40,782 nucleotides of DNA from Nitrospirota bacterium (lineage in GTDB: Bacteria > Nitrospirota > Thermodesulfovibrionia > Thermodesulfovibrionales > Dissulfurispiraceae), in assembly GCA_023476565.1 (NCBI GenBank), contig JAMCVZ010000011.1:1-40782 (forward strand), given 5' to 3'. The position numbers and the translations under genes are program-made. Shown here one piece after another: positions 8,561-15,305 of the stretch (within the stretch, counting starts at the first letter, position 1; every line of letters begins with the position of its first letter). The notes below the pieces were generated by a model. That model ran no database searches. It was not told the origin of the DNA and worked only from the letters and a program-made list of their open reading frames with translations.

Positions 8561-9161
8561 AAATCAGCTCTCCTTCCTTGATTGCCGCATCAACAGTAAA
8601 ACTTGGAGCTATCTGACCATCCGATATCTTGTCGAAAACGCTGTGAAGCATAGAAGGAATTGTAATGTTGATGTCTGCCTGTTTTTTTGTGCCCTCCCGA
8701 AGCTCTCCCACATAAAATGGCACAAACTCTTTCCATCCCAAACATGGCATGTAATAAAACCTTCCTCGTTTTAAACGCCTGTAAAAAACATCCTGCAATG
8801 CATGCAAGTGATTATTACCTTGCGGTGCTTGGGTAATTTCTTCAACGACACCATAAATTCGATAACACACATCTATCAATATCGTCGCTGGAATCTGATA
8901 AGAGCTACCTTTGGCCATTTGATTGCCTTTCCGTAGCGGTCCACCATAGTTAGTCGTATATTTGTGATACTTAATAGGAGCGCATATCTCGACTTTAGTC
9001 GGGCGAATACATACACTTGTCCAACGTACAATTGCCTCAAACATACCTTTGGTAGCAGAAAAAGTCGGCGCTGGATACGACACCTGCGCTGCTCCCGAAT
9101 CTGGGCGGGTAAACATAGCAGCATACCCCGCAATTTCAAATTTTACTTCGTAAGGTTCCAT
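8550..9161 (-). CDS. cas5c: Cas5c/Cas5d, candidate crRNA-processing subunit with altered active site
   Basis: In type I-C, Cas5 replaces Cas6 and cuts pre-crRNA. The 203-aa protein has the family pattern: KFEIAGYAAMFTRPDSG, SYPAPTFSATKGMFEAI, then RRLKRGRFYYMPCLGWKEF. An AAAGGAGG site precedes the ATG, which directly follows the TAA of the cas3 remnant (TAAATG). In the Bacillus halodurans enzyme the catalytic residues are Tyr46, Lys116 and His117. By my eye-alignment from memory, the Tyr position (SIYWKP) is Val here (AIVRWT). The Lys-His pair is not in register; the nearest match is NNHLHAL. No Cas6 gene is visible in the window, so how the crRNA is cut is unclear. Confidence 0.87.
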   Translation of the reverse strand: MEPYEVKFEIAGYAAMFTRPDSGAAQVSYPAPTFSATKGMFEAIVRWTSVCIRPTKVEICAPIKYHKYTTNYGGPLRKGNQMAKGSSYQIPATILIDVCYRIYGVVEEITQAPQGNNHLHALQDVFYRRLKRGRFYYMPCLGWKEFVPFYVGELREGTKKQADINITIPSMLHSVFDKISDGQIAPSFTVDAAIKEGELIYAK

Positions 9162-9359
9162 TTATATACCTCCTTTCATAAAGCGTAGTTTCAATATAGA
9201 ATATTTCCCCAAGTCATGCCACAACCCGGCAAGATAATCCCATTCCCCGCATCCGAATTCAGCGGCAAAATCCGCAACCTTTTCCGCAGTGCCAATCAGA
9301 TGATCGTAGAGGTCGTGCTCTCTGCCGTCCTCAGCGATATGTGCAATCGGCTTGCTCAT
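9162..9359 (-). pseudogene. Remnant of a canonical type I-C cas3 (HD domain start only)
   Basis: The 65-codon frame begins with IAHIAEDGREHDLYDHL and runs to the first HD motif (LAGLWHDLGKYS). This is the usual N-terminus of type I-C Cas3. It then continues for 11 unrelated residues (ILKLRFMKGGI) that are really the cas5 upstream region with its ribosome site. The rest of the HD domain and the whole helicase are absent. It occupies the normal cas3 position, first in the operon before cas5. A deletion fusing cas3 codon ~54 to the cas5 leader explains it. A residual function as a short peptide is possible but unsupported. Confidence 0.8.
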
Positions 9360-9505
9360 TTCCCTTTATCCCCCTGCCCTGATAAATCCTGTTCATCTTA
9401 CCTTCCTCCTCTTGTAAAAGACGGGGAAAAATTTCAAATAGTTCGTTTGTTTCAATTCTACCACCTTTCACGCGCACCTACTCATACTGCTAAAACACGC
9501 TTTTC

Positions 9506-9532
9506 GAGATGTTGCAAAATTTGCAACATCTC
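9506..9532. promoter_or_regulatory. Perfect 27-bp palindrome upstream of the cas operon
   Basis: Arms GAGATGTTGCAAA and TTTGCAACATCTC are perfectly complementary around one central base. It lies about 150 bp before the first cas operon codon. No T-run follows on either strand, so it looks like a protein binding site rather than a terminator. The gap 9360-9719 otherwise holds the dyads at 9544-9609 and a possible short ORF. I could not identify a convincing cas -35/-10. Confidence 0.6.
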
Positions 9533-9543
9533 CTACCGTATCA

Positions 9544-9609
9544 GTTGTTAAGGATTCCTTAATAACTCACCGGAAACCCTTCCGACCAACTATTAAGTAA
9601 TCCTTACAA
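9544..9609. promoter_or_regulatory. Two related dyads, probable operator pair upstream of cas
   Basis: Site A (9544-9566) is a 23-bp dyad with core TTAAGGA-T-TCCTTAA and 11-bp arms carrying one mismatch. Site B (9589-9609), read on the minus strand, is TTGTAAGGATTACTTAATAG, nearly the same sequence in the opposite orientation. The sites are about 45 bp apart. Such paired sites suggest cooperative binding by a dimeric regulator. The adjacent ORF6N protein or the Bro-N protein are candidates by position only. Confidence 0.5.
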
Positions 9610-9663
9610 GTTGCCCCCTTTTTTAGAACCGGCATGGTCAGTCTTTTTCACTCCGCAAGCCAT
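9604..9663 (-). CDS. Possible 19-aa short ORF, perhaps a truncated small protein
   Basis: The ATG at 9663 follows GGAGG by 7 nt. The peptide begins MACGVKKTDHAGSKKGGNL and stops. The KTDHAGSKKGG segment reminds me of a widespread small bacterial protein with a 'DH.GAKNGGG.WG' core; that resemblance is from memory. If correct, the downstream part was lost at an A6G5 run (9616-9626). It lies downstream of the ORF6N gene and overlaps operator site B. Confidence 0.25.
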   Translation of the reverse strand: MACGVKKTDHAGSKKGGNL

Positions 9664-9719
9664 CGGCAAACCTCCATTTACTTCTTCCCCAAATCCTATT
9701 CACAAACCACCTCCAGCAA

Positions 9720-10250
9720 TCAGCCTTCCTTATCTCTATTGAATCCAATCTTTCTTTTGTTCGTATCCGGCGGAGGAGCCATCAACTGCCTGATAGCATT
9801 GAAGATTGCTTTAATCTCTCCGTCGTGTCTTTCAATCTTGTTTTCAAGCTGCGCCAGCTTGTGGGCAAGCTCCTTATGCGTCAGGAACATTTCGCGAAGC
9901 CTCGTAAAGGTTCTCATTATCTGGATATTGACTTCAACCGCTCTCTCGCTGCTAAGAACACTCGACAACATGGCGACGCCGTTTTCCGTAAAGGCATACG
10001 GCTTTTTTCTCAGTCCCATTCTCTCCTTATTGGATATCACAATTTGTGATTTCCAATTTTCCATCTCTTCCCCTGTCAACTGAAACATGAAATCCTCAGG
10101 GAACCGGTTGATATTCCTTCTCACTGCCTGATTCAACGTCCTTGTTTCAACACCGTAGAGGATCGCCAAGTCCCTATCCAGCATAACTTTTTTGCCTCTG
10201 ATCAAGAGAATCTTCCCTTCAATAACTCCCGTTGGAACAATTTCGCTCAT
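9720..10250 (-). CDS. ORF6N domain DNA-binding protein
   Basis: The 176-aa protein has an ORF6N domain at about 5-95: GVIEGKILLIRGKKVMLDRDLAILYGVETRTLNQAVRRN, then RFPEDFMFQLT and ENGVAMLSSVLSSERAVEVNIQIMRTF. A coiled segment follows (ELAHKLAQLENKIERHDGEIKAI). ORF6N belongs to the KilA-N/Bro group of viral and phage regulators. I chose the ATG at 10250, which has GGAGG 5 nt upstream, over a TTG four codons earlier. It is transcribed toward the cas operon from its own promoter (10327-10355). Its target is unknown, but dyads lie in the next gap. Confidence 0.85.
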   Translation of the reverse strand: MSEIVPTGVIEGKILLIRGKKVMLDRDLAILYGVETRTLNQAVRRNINRFPEDFMFQLTGEEMENWKSQIVISNKERMGLRKKPYAFTENGVAMLSSVLSSERAVEVNIQIMRTFTRLREMFLTHKELAHKLAQLENKIERHDGEIKAIFNAIRQLMAPPPDTNKRKIGFNRDKEG

Positions 10251-10326
10251 TACTCCCTCCAAGTCTCCACCACCATCCGGCCTTATGCCGAATACGGGTT
10301 TTCGAGTGATGGTTCAGCGGTTATGA

Positions 10327-10355
10327 ACTATAACGAAACAACTATGATTTGTCAA
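10327..10355 (-). promoter_or_regulatory. Sigma-70 promoter for the ORF6N gene
   Basis: On the minus strand TTGACA (10355-10350) is separated by 17 bp from TATAGT (10332-10327). A small inverted repeat, GTTCA-N7-TGAAC (10312-10328), overlaps the -10 and start region and could be an operator. The ORF6N ATG lies about 75 bp downstream. The rest of the gap to mutL (10356-10430) shows nothing clear. Confidence 0.7.
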
Positions 10356-10430
10356 TAATGGAAGGATTTTGTAAAAAAATAATTTCAAGAAAAATTACTC
10401 GGGTTGAGCATTTCCAAAAGTTATATTGCT

Positions 10431-12209
10431 TTACTTCTTGAACATCTTCCTGAGATCGCCCAGCGATATCACGATCCTCGTCGGCCTCCCGTGGGGGCAG
10501 GTGTTCGGATTGTCCGCAGCATCGAGAGATTTCATCAATGCCGCAAGCCGCGCTCCGTCAGGAACTTCCTTTCCCCTGATAGAGCTGTGGCACGCAAGCC
10601 GCGCGGCGATCAGCCTTTTCCGGGAGTCAAGCGGCTCCAGGTCTTTTCCCGAATCAGCAGCACCCGCGCTCCCCGCATCCTTATTAAGCAATGCAGAGGC
10701 CACATCGCTCATCAGGGAACCCAAATCGGCGTCCCTGAGGGCTTCCGGCAGGCTCCTCACAATAATAGCGCCGTGGCCGAAATCCTCTGCTTCCAGCCCG
10801 AACTCTCCCAGCACCTGCAGGTTATCGAGAATGACCCTGTAATCTCCGGTCTGCAGCTTCACCTGCTGCGGGAAGAGGAGCGGACAGGAGCGGATATCCA
10901 TGCGTCTTAAAAATCTCTCATAGTTGATTCTTTCGTGGGCGGCATGATAATCCATGATTATGATGCCGCCCCTCCCCGGGATTGCTACAAGAGTGTCCCC
11001 CAGATAAAGAAAAGGGGTGCTCCCGCTATAGAGCGTATCAACGTGTTCCGAGACCATCTGGAGGGCCTTGTGGGCGGCGCCATCGCCATAAGCTTCATAC
11101 GCATTCGTAACCACTGGCTGTGAACCGGTGGACACGGTCCGGCTGTTGTCAGCAGGGACACGGTTTTCTTCGATCGGTGGATGGGGAGCGGGAATTGCTG
11201 ATTGGCTCATGAGGGCTGTTCGTGCAGCTTTATGCACAAAAGTGAACACACTGCCCTTGTCCTCGAATCTTACCTCCCTTTTTGCCGGATGGACATTGAA
11301 GTCGACCTTTGCAGGGTCCATTTCCAGAAGAATGAAAAACAGGGGATGCTTATCTCTGGGGATCCGGTCCTCATAGGCCTTGTATACGGCATAAGTAACC
11401 GACTGGTCTTTAACCGGCCTCCTGTTTATAAAAACAAACTGACCGGCCTTGTTATTCCTCACCTGTGCGGTTTTGCTTAAAAAAGCCTTGATGCTCATCC
11501 TGCTGTCCTGCACTTCGGTCTCCATCAGCCCGTCAACAAATTCCTTGCCGTAAATCTGCAGCAGCCTTTCCTTGTGCGAGGATGCGGAGGGGAGATTCAA
11601 AGCCTCGGCCCCATCCATCCTCAGGGTAAATCCTATAGAGAAATGGGATATGGCCTCTCGCGTTATTGTATCGATGATATGATAATTCTCCGTGGTATCC
11701 GATTTGAGAAATTTGCGCCGTGCAGGGGTATTGTAAAAGAGGTCCTTCACTTCAATAGCAGTGCCGGAAGCAGGGCACTCGAGTATCTCTTTGATATCGC
11801 CTCCTGCTATTTCGATGCAGGTGCCGATAGATGATTGATGATCGTACCCTGGAATCCCTGCTTGGGGGGCCGTCGCCAGTTTCATCTTCGAGACCGCTGC
11901 TATAGAGGAAAGGGCCTCGCCGCGGAACCCCATGGTACTGATGCAGAACAGGTCCTGCTCTTCCCTGATCTTGCTGGTGGCATATCTTTCGAAGGCGAGC
12001 AGCGCGTCTTCTCTCTCCATGCCCGAGCCGTTGTCAGAGACCTTGATGAGCCGTTTGCCGGCATGTGCCGTATCCACTGCAATGCGCGTGCTCCCCGCAT
12101 CAATGGAGTTCTCTATCAGTTCTTTTATCACAGATGCAGGCCTTTCGACCACTTCACCTGCGGCGATCTTGTTGCGGAGGGAGACCGGAAGCACACGTAT
12201 GATAGACAT
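10431..12209 (-). CDS. mutL: DNA mismatch repair protein MutL
   Basis: MutL links mismatch recognition by MutS to strand incision. The 592-aa protein has the GHKL ATPase N-terminus: NKIAAGEVVERPASVIKEL, then DNGSGM, ATSKI and GFRGEAL. The C-terminal endonuclease domain carries DYHAAHERINYE (about 418-429), the form of the DQHA(X)2E(X)4E metal motif with Tyr for Gln. It also has ACHSSIRGKE and a C-terminal CPHGRPT (about 572). This indicates a nicking MutL as in bacteria without MutH. The start MSIIRVLPVSLRNKIA is the family norm. No mutS is in the window, and the gene stands alone. Confidence 0.97.
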   Translation of the reverse strand: MSIIRVLPVSLRNKIAAGEVVERPASVIKELIENSIDAGSTRIAVDTAHAGKRLIKVSDNGSGMEREDALLAFERYATSKIREEQDLFCISTMGFRGEALSSIAAVSKMKLATAPQAGIPGYDHQSSIGTCIEIAGGDIKEILECPASGTAIEVKDLFYNTPARRKFLKSDTTENYHIIDTITREAISHFSIGFTLRMDGAEALNLPSASSHKERLLQIYGKEFVDGLMETEVQDSRMSIKAFLSKTAQVRNNKAGQFVFINRRPVKDQSVTYAVYKAYEDRIPRDKHPLFFILLEMDPAKVDFNVHPAKREVRFEDKGSVFTFVHKAARTALMSQSAIPAPHPPIEENRVPADNSRTVSTGSQPVVTNAYEAYGDGAAHKALQMVSEHVDTLYSGSTPFLYLGDTLVAIPGRGGIIIMDYHAAHERINYERFLRRMDIRSCPLLFPQQVKLQTGDYRVILDNLQVLGEFGLEAEDFGHGAIIVRSLPEALRDADLGSLMSDVASALLNKDAGSAGAADSGKDLEPLDSRKRLIAARLACHSSIRGKEVPDGARLAALMKSLDAADNPNTCPHGRPTRIVISLGDLRKMFKK

Positions 12210-12339
12210 GAATTATTTTACCACAGCGGCAGTTACAGGGGTTCAAATAACGTGAAATGGCCGTCCCTGCTTGCTCAGCATACCGCCGAACGCGCAAATA
12301 AGAAAGGTCTTCGGCATTGAAAGGTACGATGGGTGGTGT

Positions 12340-12370
12340 GGTAAGGGACGGTTAATTACCGTCCCTTACC
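12340..12370. terminator. Perfect hairpin at the 3' end of the antitoxin gene
   Basis: Arms GGTAAGGGACGGT and ACCGTCCCTTACC (13 bp) with loop TAATT. It overlaps the last codons and stop of the antitoxin gene. No T-run follows on the minus strand, so termination is uncertain; it could protect the 3' end of the mRNA. Confidence 0.45.
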
Positions 12371-12582
12371 CGATTAAGCGGTCTTTTTTGCTTTTTAATA
12401 ATTTCCGTTAATGACCTCAATGCCTGATTTACAGAATCGTGGTCCGGGAAAAATTTGGCAACATCCGGATCGATAATCACAACATTTGTGCCTTCACTGT
12501 ACTTCTTTGCGTATTTTCCCCGAATACCTTTGCTGAAATCATATTCTTCAAGCATGTCCGGATCTTTTTGCATTTTCTTCAT
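12352..12582 (-). CDS. Antitoxin partner of BrnT
   Basis: The 76-aa protein starts MKKMQKDPDMLEEYDFSKG and continues with GKYAKKYSEGTNVVIIDPDVAKFFPD, then a helical end (SVNQALRSLTEII). It is the common small partner that follows BrnT-type toxins and probably folds as a ribbon-helix-helix regulator binding its own promoter. I chose the ATG at 12582 because AAAGGA precedes it. Its start overlaps the toxin's last codons by 35 bp, so toxin and antitoxin are translated together, toxin first. It is not the classical BrnA sequence. Confidence 0.75.
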   Translation of the reverse strand: MKKMQKDPDMLEEYDFSKGIRGKYAKKYSEGTNVVIIDPDVAKFFPDHDSVNQALRSLTEIIKKQKRPLNRVRDGN

Positions 12583-12844
12583 ATTGTTTCCTTTCATTTT
12601 TTGTCGCTTTTCTTGCGCTTATTATCCTGATTTTGTCTCCTCTTGCCGTATGAGCAACTACCAGAAGGCGATTTTCAAAGGAGTTTCCAATTAAAATAAA
12701 TCTGTCTTCCTCATCGGAATGCAGCGGGTCATAAACCGTTAATGATAGAGTATCTTTGAAAGCTGTGCTTGCCTCATTAAAGGATACACCATGAATTTTT
12801 ATATTCTTTTTTGCCTTACTCGGATTCCATTCAAATAAAAGCAT
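12548..12844 (-). CDS. brnT: BrnT family toxin (DUF497)
   Basis: The BrnT family is a RelE-like fold ribonuclease that inhibits translation. The 98-aa protein starts FEWNPSKAKKNIKIHGVSFNEA, the typical opening in which lysines and histidine follow W-x-P-x-K. It continues with DEEDRFILIGNSFENRLLVVAHT and RIISARKATKNERKQYEE, the conserved C-terminal block. It leads a two-gene operon with the antitoxin at 12352-12582. Catalytic activity is inferred from the family. There are no neighbouring mobile-element signatures. Confidence 0.9.
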   Translation of the reverse strand: MLLFEWNPSKAKKNIKIHGVSFNEASTAFKDTLSLTVYDPLHSDEEDRFILIGNSFENRLLVVAHTARGDKIRIISARKATKNERKQYEENAKRSGHA

Positions 12845-13068
12845 ATTTCACCATCATAAGGTATTATAGCAGGAATGAATCGCTGCCGACACATGATTCC
12901 GACTGAGTCATAGTTTTGGCACACACGCTCTACCCGCTTACGCTCGTCGGGAGTCCATTGGTCAAAATGTTTCTTAGCTAGTTCACCCATCCACGGACGG
13001 CACGGCAGGTGTCGGACTGAAGCATGTCGTATACAGCTTAAGCCTTCAGCGCAGGTTCTTTCTGTCAA
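12799..13068 (-). pseudogene. Possible gene fragment upstream of brnT
   Basis: An 89-codon frame overlaps the brnT start. The middle part, HFDQWTPDERKRVERVCQNYDSVGIM, looks like real protein. It is similar in style to a helical segment of DUF4760-type proteins, a resemblance from memory only. The ends look like random translation. It is best read as a decayed fragment. The rest of 13069-13150 has an 8-bp inverted repeat (TCTCCGCA at 13085-13092, TGCGGAGA at 13120-13127) and nothing else I can name. Confidence 0.3.
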
Positions 13069-13150
13069 TACGCAGTTTCAGAGATCTCCGCAACCACATG
13101 CAGAACATACGCAGTATCCTGCGGAGAAAAAACGTAAAACGGGCAAAACA

Positions 13151-13171
13151 GGGGAGACATATGGTCTCCCC
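13151..13171 (-). terminator. Rho-independent terminator of the Spy-like gene
   Basis: The stem GGGGAGAC/GTCTCCCC with a 5-nt loop lies 21 bp after the stop of the minus-strand gene at 13193. On that strand it is followed by TGTTTTG. Confidence 0.7.
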
Positions 13172-13192
13172 GGCTGCTTTTCCTGGTCCCGG

Positions 13193-13738
13193 TTAGCGAT
13201 GCTTGTGCTCCGCCCCTCCCTTTTCTTTCATAGTACCCATCTCACCATGCATACGGCATTCACCGTGCCTCCCGTGTCTTTTCATTGAGAGAAAGCTCAT
13301 CATTTCAGAAAACTTCTTCCTCTGCTCGGGGTTAAGGTTGGACTTTACCTCCTCCATCGCCTTAATGCGCATCATCTTCATTTCCGTTCTCTGATTCTCA
13401 ATCTTTTTCACTGCAGCCTCGGCAGCAGCTAAATCCACAGGATCCTTCGAGAGGATCTCCTGCAGTTCAATTTTTGCCACCTTAATATCCGCTGCCTTTT
13501 TAATCATAGTCTTCTTTGTCTGGAGATGGATCGCCCGAACAGCTTCCTTTTGTTTTTCATCAAGTCCAAGTTTCTTGAACATTGACATAGGTGAATATGA
13601 TCCTGCGCACCCACAGCCCTTGTCATGCTTGGACATGCCCCCATGCATACCGCCGCTCTCCTTTGCTGCCGCATCCGAATTCACGGCAAGCCCCATCACG
13701 AAAAGGACTGCAAATAATACCATGGCCAACTTTTTCAT
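13193..13738 (-). CDS. Spy/CpxP-like periplasmic metal-responsive protein
   Basis: The 181-aa protein has a signal peptide (MKKLAMVLFAVLFVMGLAV, cleavage near SDAAA). Next comes a His/Met/Cys-rich stretch (MHGGMSKHDKGCGCAG) and a helical domain: LGLDEKQKEAVRAIHLQTKK, KIELQEILSKDPVDLAAAE, NQRTEMKMMRIKAMEEVKSNLNPEQRKKF. Two LTxxQ-like repeats are recognisable as GLDEKQ and LNPEQR. The C-terminus is again His/Met-rich. Family members act as periplasmic chaperones or metal-stress sensors. The ATG at 13738 follows AAGGAGA. No envelope-stress regulator is nearby. Confidence 0.82.
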   Translation of the reverse strand: MKKLAMVLFAVLFVMGLAVNSDAAAKESGGMHGGMSKHDKGCGCAGSYSPMSMFKKLGLDEKQKEAVRAIHLQTKKTMIKKAADIKVAKIELQEILSKDPVDLAAAEAAVKKIENQRTEMKMMRIKAMEEVKSNLNPEQRKKFSEMMSFLSMKRHGRHGECRMHGEMGTMKEKGGAEHKHR

Positions 13739-13763
13739 ACTTTTCTCCTTTTTTGGTCTCCTG

Positions 13764-13979
13764 TCAACCGACAGTTTCATCTCTTCCATCATGTAAAGCC
13801 GGCACAAAAGAACGGAAGTTGCCGCCTCCCCTAAAACTGAAACGCTCCGCGAGAGCCGCCTTTTCTTCCATGCGGTATGCCTCCACCAGCCTGCCTTTCC
13901 CCGCTTTTTTCCTCACGCATCCCTCTATACTTTTCCATTTGCTCTTCGTCCACCTTTTCAAATCAAGATTAAGAAGCAT
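13764..13979 (-). CDS. Hypothetical 71-aa protein upstream of the Spy-like gene
   Basis: The frame starts at an ATG 4 nt after GGAG and stops 26 bp before the Spy-like start, so an operon is possible. The product is basic (KRWTKSKWKSIEGCVRKK, YRMEEKAALAERFSFRGGG). I do not recognise it, and chance coding is a real alternative. Confidence 0.28.
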   Translation of the reverse strand: MLLNLDLKRWTKSKWKSIEGCVRKKAGKGRLVEAYRMEEKAALAERFSFRGGGNFRSFVPALHDGRDETVG

Positions 13980-14212
13980 AGGACTCCATTATTAAGTCGC
14001 ATATTCCCGTCGGAAAGTTACAATGCCTTAAAAGCGTCGAATGCCGTTTAAATCTCAAGAGAAAACAGATACGCCAGTGGATGGGCAGATCAACAAACTC
14101 GAAGGCCCCACAAAGCTCTTCAGGGAAATCAATCCCCGGTAGTACGCTTCCTCGCCCACCCGGAAGTGACGGTGATCGAACCGGTGCACGGGTAGAAGCA
14201 ATCCGGAAAACC
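13980..14212. other. Gap without a supported gene
   Basis: No reading frame here resembles a protein, and no tRNA cloverleaf could be drawn, although a GGTTCGATC motif on the minus strand near 14175 looks like a T-loop. It lies between divergent transcription units. Confidence 0.4.
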
Positions 14213-14242
14213 TTGTGACTTTTTCGCACATCCTGTTATAAT
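14213..14242 (+). promoter_or_regulatory. Sigma-70 promoter giving a leaderless or near-leaderless vorB mRNA
   Basis: TTGTGA (14213-14218), an 18-bp spacer and TATAAT (14237-14242) sit only 7 bp before the ATG at 14250. Transcription would start at or within a base or two of the start codon. No Shine-Dalgarno precedes that ATG. Confidence 0.65.
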
Positions 14243-14249
14243 TTCGCTC

Positions 14250-15305
14250 ATGGAAAGAACTCTGATGAAAGGCAATGAGGCCATCGCTGAAGCTGCCATC
14301 CGGGCCGAGTGCAGGTTCTATGCAGGCTATCCGATAACCCCCCAGAACGAGATCCCCGAGTATATGTCGCGGCGCATGCCGGAAGCCGGCGGCGCCTTTA
14401 TCCAGGCGGAGAGCGAGATAGCCGCGGTTAATATGGTATTCGGGGCATCAGCCTGCGGAACACGGGCAATGACCTCCTCGAGCAGCCCGGGTATAAGTCT
14501 GAAGCAGGAGGGCATATCGTTCCTTGCCGGAGCCGAACTCCCCGCAGTCATTGTAAATATGCAGAGGGGGGGACCCGGTCTCGGCAATATCTCGGCAAGC
14601 CAGGCCGATTATTTCCAGGCAGTCAAAGGCGGCGGCCATGGAGATTACAAGCAGCTTGTTTATGCGCCCTATAATGTACAGGAACTCTGGGATTTAACCA
14701 TGCTTGCCTTTGACAAGGCCGATGAATACAGGACCCCTGTTATGATCCTCGGCGACGCGATACTCGGACAGATGGTTGAACCCTGTATCCCGAAACCCTA
14801 TATCAAGCCTGATCTGCCTGAAAAGACGTGGGCGCTTACCGGCTGCAAGGGGAGACAGCCCAATGTCATAAAATCCCTGTTTATGGGTGAAGGCGAGCTG
14901 GAGCAAAGGAACCACAAGCTCCAGGCAAAATATCAGACGATGAGGGACAGGGAAGTAAAGTTCCAGGTGTATGACATAGACGATGCGGAATTGATTGTGA
15001 TCGCCTTCGGCATTGCCGCACGTATCGCCATATCCGCCGTTAGAAGAATGAGGAGCGAGGGGCGCAGGATCGGCCTTTTCAGGCCCGTCACCTTGTTCCC
15101 TTTCCCTGAAAAAGCTATAGGCGGGCTGGCCGGCAGCGGCAGACGTTTTATTACCGTGGAATTGAATGCAGGTCAGATGGTGGAGGATGTAAAACTGGCG
15201 GTTAACGGAAAATCAGAGGTACTCTTCTACGGCAGGCCGGGCGGCGCGGTAATCACACCTGAAGAGCTCTACGAGAAGCTTACCCTTCATTCATCTGCTC
15301 TTTGA
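14250..15305 (+). CDS. vorB: 2-oxoacid:ferredoxin oxidoreductase alpha subunit, VorB-like
   Basis: This subunit of 2-ketoisovalerate/2-oxoglutarate:ferredoxin oxidoreductases converts 2-oxoacids and CoA to acyl-CoA with reduced ferredoxin. The 351 aa match the usual VorB length. It starts MERTLMKGNEAIAEAAIRAEC, then FYAGYPITPQNEIPEY, QAESEIAAVNMVFGAS, MTSSSSPGISLKQEG and NMQRGGPGLG, all typical of the pyrimidine-domain subunit. An internal ATG at 14265 (MKGNEA) is an alternative start with GGAAAG upstream. The thiamine (beta), gamma and ferredoxin subunits that normally adjoin it are absent. It is alone on the plus strand, and its end overlaps nrnA. Confidence 0.9.
   Translation: MERTLMKGNEAIAEAAIRAECRFYAGYPITPQNEIPEYMSRRMPEAGGAFIQAESEIAAVNMVFGASACGTRAMTSSSSPGISLKQEGISFLAGAELPAVIVNMQRGGPGLGNISASQADYFQAVKGGGHGDYKQLVYAPYNVQELWDLTMLAFDKADEYRTPVMILGDAILGQMVEPCIPKPYIKPDLPEKTWALTGCKGRQPNVIKSLFMGEGELEQRNHKLQAKYQTMRDREVKFQVYDIDDAELIVIAFGIAARIAISAVRRMRSEGRRIGLFRPVTLFPFPEKAIGGLAGSGRRFITVELNAGQMVEDVKLAVNGKSEVLFYGRPGGAVITPEELYEKLTLHSSAL

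Noticed and set aside
9360-9500. Sigma-70 promoter for cas from TAGAAT on the minus strand near 9462
   Set aside because: No acceptable -35 at 16-18 bp; the start remains unknown.
9604-9663. Programmed frameshift at the A6G5 run
   Set aside because: Neither shifted frame continues into recognisable sequence, so decay or chance is simpler.
14150-14205. A T-loop-like GGTTCGATC suggesting a tRNA on the minus strand
   Set aside because: No anticodon arm or acceptor stem could be paired around it.
13969-14229. 86-codon minus-strand ORF upstream of the Spy-like gene
   Set aside because: Composition looks random, it overlaps another frame, and it runs across the vorB promoter.
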